Of a stretch of DNA of 64,000 bases, positions 62,759-64,000 are shown piece after piece (within the stretch, counting starts at the first letter, position 1; every line of letters begins with the position of its first letter). Source of the stretch: Bradyrhizobium sp. BR 10289 (lineage in GTDB: Bacteria > Pseudomonadota > Alphaproteobacteria > Rhizobiales > Xanthobacteraceae); contig NZ_JACOFR010000001.1 in NCBI RefSeq assembly GCF_019455385.1, forward strand, positions 186,001-250,000, given 5' to 3'. A program made the translations under genes and the position numbers. The notes under the pieces were generated by a model. That model was given only the letters and a program-made list of their open reading frames with translations. It did not search any database and was not told where the DNA came from.

Positions 62759-64000
62759 GCCATCGCAGGTTTGGCCTGCGGCTTCGGCTGCCGCGACAAC
62801 GCCAGCACGATCAGCGCGGCGAACACGCAGAGCGCGCCTGCGATGAAGAACGCGGGCAGATAGCTCTGATAGACCGTTCGCGACAGGCCGGCACCGAACG
62901 CTGCGGTGCCCGCACCAAGCTGGTGGCCGGCAAAGATCCAGCCGAACACCAGATTGGCGCGCTCGGGTCCGAATTTTTGCGCGGTGAGCCGTACCGTGGG
63001 CGGCACGGTTGCGATCCAATCGAGCCCGTAGAACATCGCGAAGATCGAGAGCCCATAGAACGAGAAGTCGCTGAACGGCAGGAAGATCAGCGAGAGCCCA
63101 CGCAGGCCGTAATACCAGAACAGCAGATAGCGATTGTCGTAGCGGTCCGACAGCCAGCCCGACATGATGGTGCCGAAGAAGTCGAAAATGCCCATGGCCG
63201 CGAGCAGGCTCGCGGCCTGCACCTGCGGGATGCCGAAGTCGAGGCACATCGGGATCAAATGCACCTGGACGAGGCCGTTGGTCGAGGCGCCGCAGACGAA
63301 GAAGGTCGCAAACAGGATCCAGAACGCGCTCGACTTCGAGGCATCGCGCAGCGTGCCCAGCGCGACGGCCGTGATGGGCGCGTGACTGACGGGCGGCGCG
63401 GGCAGGGGCTCGGTGCCTTCGTCGCCGAACGGCCGCAACCCGACATCGCTCGGCCGGTCGCGCATGACCATCAGCACGGCGAAGGCGGACACGCCAAGCG
63501 CGATGCAGACGAAGCCGAGCGCGGGCCGCCAGCCGTAACGTTCGGTCAGGCTTGCGAGCAGCGGCAGGAACACGAGCTGGCCGGTGGCGACGCTCGCCGT
63601 CATGATGCCGACGACGAGGCCGCGCCGCGCCGCGAACCAGCGCGTCGCGATGGTCGCGCCCAGCACCAGCGCGGTCATGCCGGTGCCGATGCCGATCACG
63701 ACGCCCCAGAGTGCGACGAGCTGCCAGACCTGGGTCATGCCGAGCGACAGCACGAGGGCCGAGACCACGATGAGCTGCGCCGTCAGCGTGACGTTGCGCA
63801 GACCGTAACGGTTCAGCAGTGCAGCGGCAAACGGCGCCATCAGCCCGAACAGGATGAAGCGGATCGACAGCGCGGACGAGATCTCCGCCGTGCTCCAGCC
63901 GAACTCCTTCTGCAAGGGAACGATGAATACGCCGGGCGCGCCGACCGTGCCAGCGCTGATCAGCGCGGCAAGGAAAGTCACGCCGACCATCACCCAGCCG
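62755..64000 (-). CDS. MFS transporter (5' end outside window)
   Basis: About 415 residues are present. The frame is open to the right edge, so the N-terminus is cut. Twelve hydrophobic segments are largely seen, with the MFS loop motif RYDNRYL-type after helix 8 (MSGWLSDRYDNRYLLF) and a central charged linker. It resembles the oxalate/formate or monocarboxylate branch (VGAPGVFIVPLQKEFGWSTAEISSALS). The substrate is unknown. It overlaps the porin stop by 4 bp on the opposite strand. Confidence 0.88.
   Translation of the reverse strand, partial: GWVMVGVTFLAALISAGTVGAPGVFIVPLQKEFGWSTAEISSALSIRFILFGLMAPFAAALLNRYGLRNVTLTAQLIVVSALVLSLGMTQVWQLVALWGVVIGIGTGMTALVLGATIATRWFAARRGLVVGIMTASVATGQLVFLPLLASLTERYGWRPALGFVCIALGVSAFAVLMVMRDRPSDVGLRPFGDEGTEPLPAPPVSHAPITAVALGTLRDASKSSAFWILFATFFVCGASTNGLVQVHLIPMCLDFGIPQVQAASLLAAMGIFDFFGTIMSGWLSDRYDNRYLLFWYYGLRGLSLIFLPFSDFSFYGLSIFAMFYGLDWIATVPPTVRLTAQKFGPERANLVFGWIFAGHQLGAGTAAFGAGLSRTVYQSYLPAFFIAGALCVFAALIVLALSRQPKPQAKPAMA

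Overview
The window is high-GC alphaproteobacterial DNA, most likely from Bradyrhizobium or a close relative (Nitrobacteraceae, order Hyphomicrobiales). The support is indirect: Irr-type iron control elements (TTTAGAA half-sites), an IalB-family exported protein, dense intergenic palindromes beginning CGTCATTCCGGG, CGTCATTGCGAG and CACCTCTCCC, and many solute-uptake and CoA/sugar-acid catabolism modules. I saw no rRNA or tRNA gene, phage, insertion sequence or CRISPR array. It reads as ordinary chromosome rich in catabolic modules. Genes at both ends are cut by the window edge.

Layout. 1-1001: end of a branched-chain amino acid ABC transporter (LivG, LivF). 1021-1596: IalB-like protein. 1661-5976: RND efflux pump (permease and adaptor). 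6283-12353: iron module, with Irr/ICE sites, a small ORF, a TonB-dependent siderophore receptor, a PiuC-type hydroxylase, ExbB, ExbD and TonB. 12341-15432: a tail-anchored unknown protein, an M50 protease, a LysR regulator and an EamA exporter. 15531-27457: a sugar-acid regulon (two SDR dehydrogenases, an IlvD/Edd dehydratase, a LacI repressor, a CUT1 ABC importer, a DenD-like dehydrogenase, a KDG kinase and a KDPG aldolase) with two matching LacI-type operators. 27517-31823: CoA chemistry (a thiolase; a small coiled-coil protein; then a tight operon of CaiB-type CoA-transferase, a thiolase-fold protein lacking the nucleophilic cysteine, and a DUF35 partner). 31937-32038: a 33-residue membrane peptide. 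32274-39369: a FadR/GntR regulator divergent from a transaminase, a Tat-exported family 5 binding protein, a dimethylformamidase-like large subunit, a CMD-family protein and a MazG-like pyrophosphohydrolase, with two tandem operators between. 39546-44887: a TAXI-TRAP transporter in line with a glutaminase-STAS-cyclic-nucleotide-binding fusion. 45057-47836: a stand-alone biotin carrier, an IclR regulator and a carboxyltransferase. 48085-50873: exported unknown proteins and an orphan CpaC-like secretin. 50880-54239: an isoquinoline-oxidoreductase-like molybdoenzyme with a di-heme cytochrome. 54608-60063: a polar amino acid ABC transporter, a class V aminotransferase and a divergent IclR regulator over a perfect inverted repeat. 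60322-64000: a CorA-type channel, an OprB porin and an MFS transporter cut by the edge.

How it works together. Most of the window consists of uptake plus first-step catabolism units, each under a local regulator whose operator can often be read beside it. The most unusual items are the dimethylformamidase-like operon, the cysteine-less thiolase/DUF35/CoA-transferase operon, the glutaminase fusion linked to TAXI-TRAP, and three Irr boxes spaced exactly 23 bp apart.
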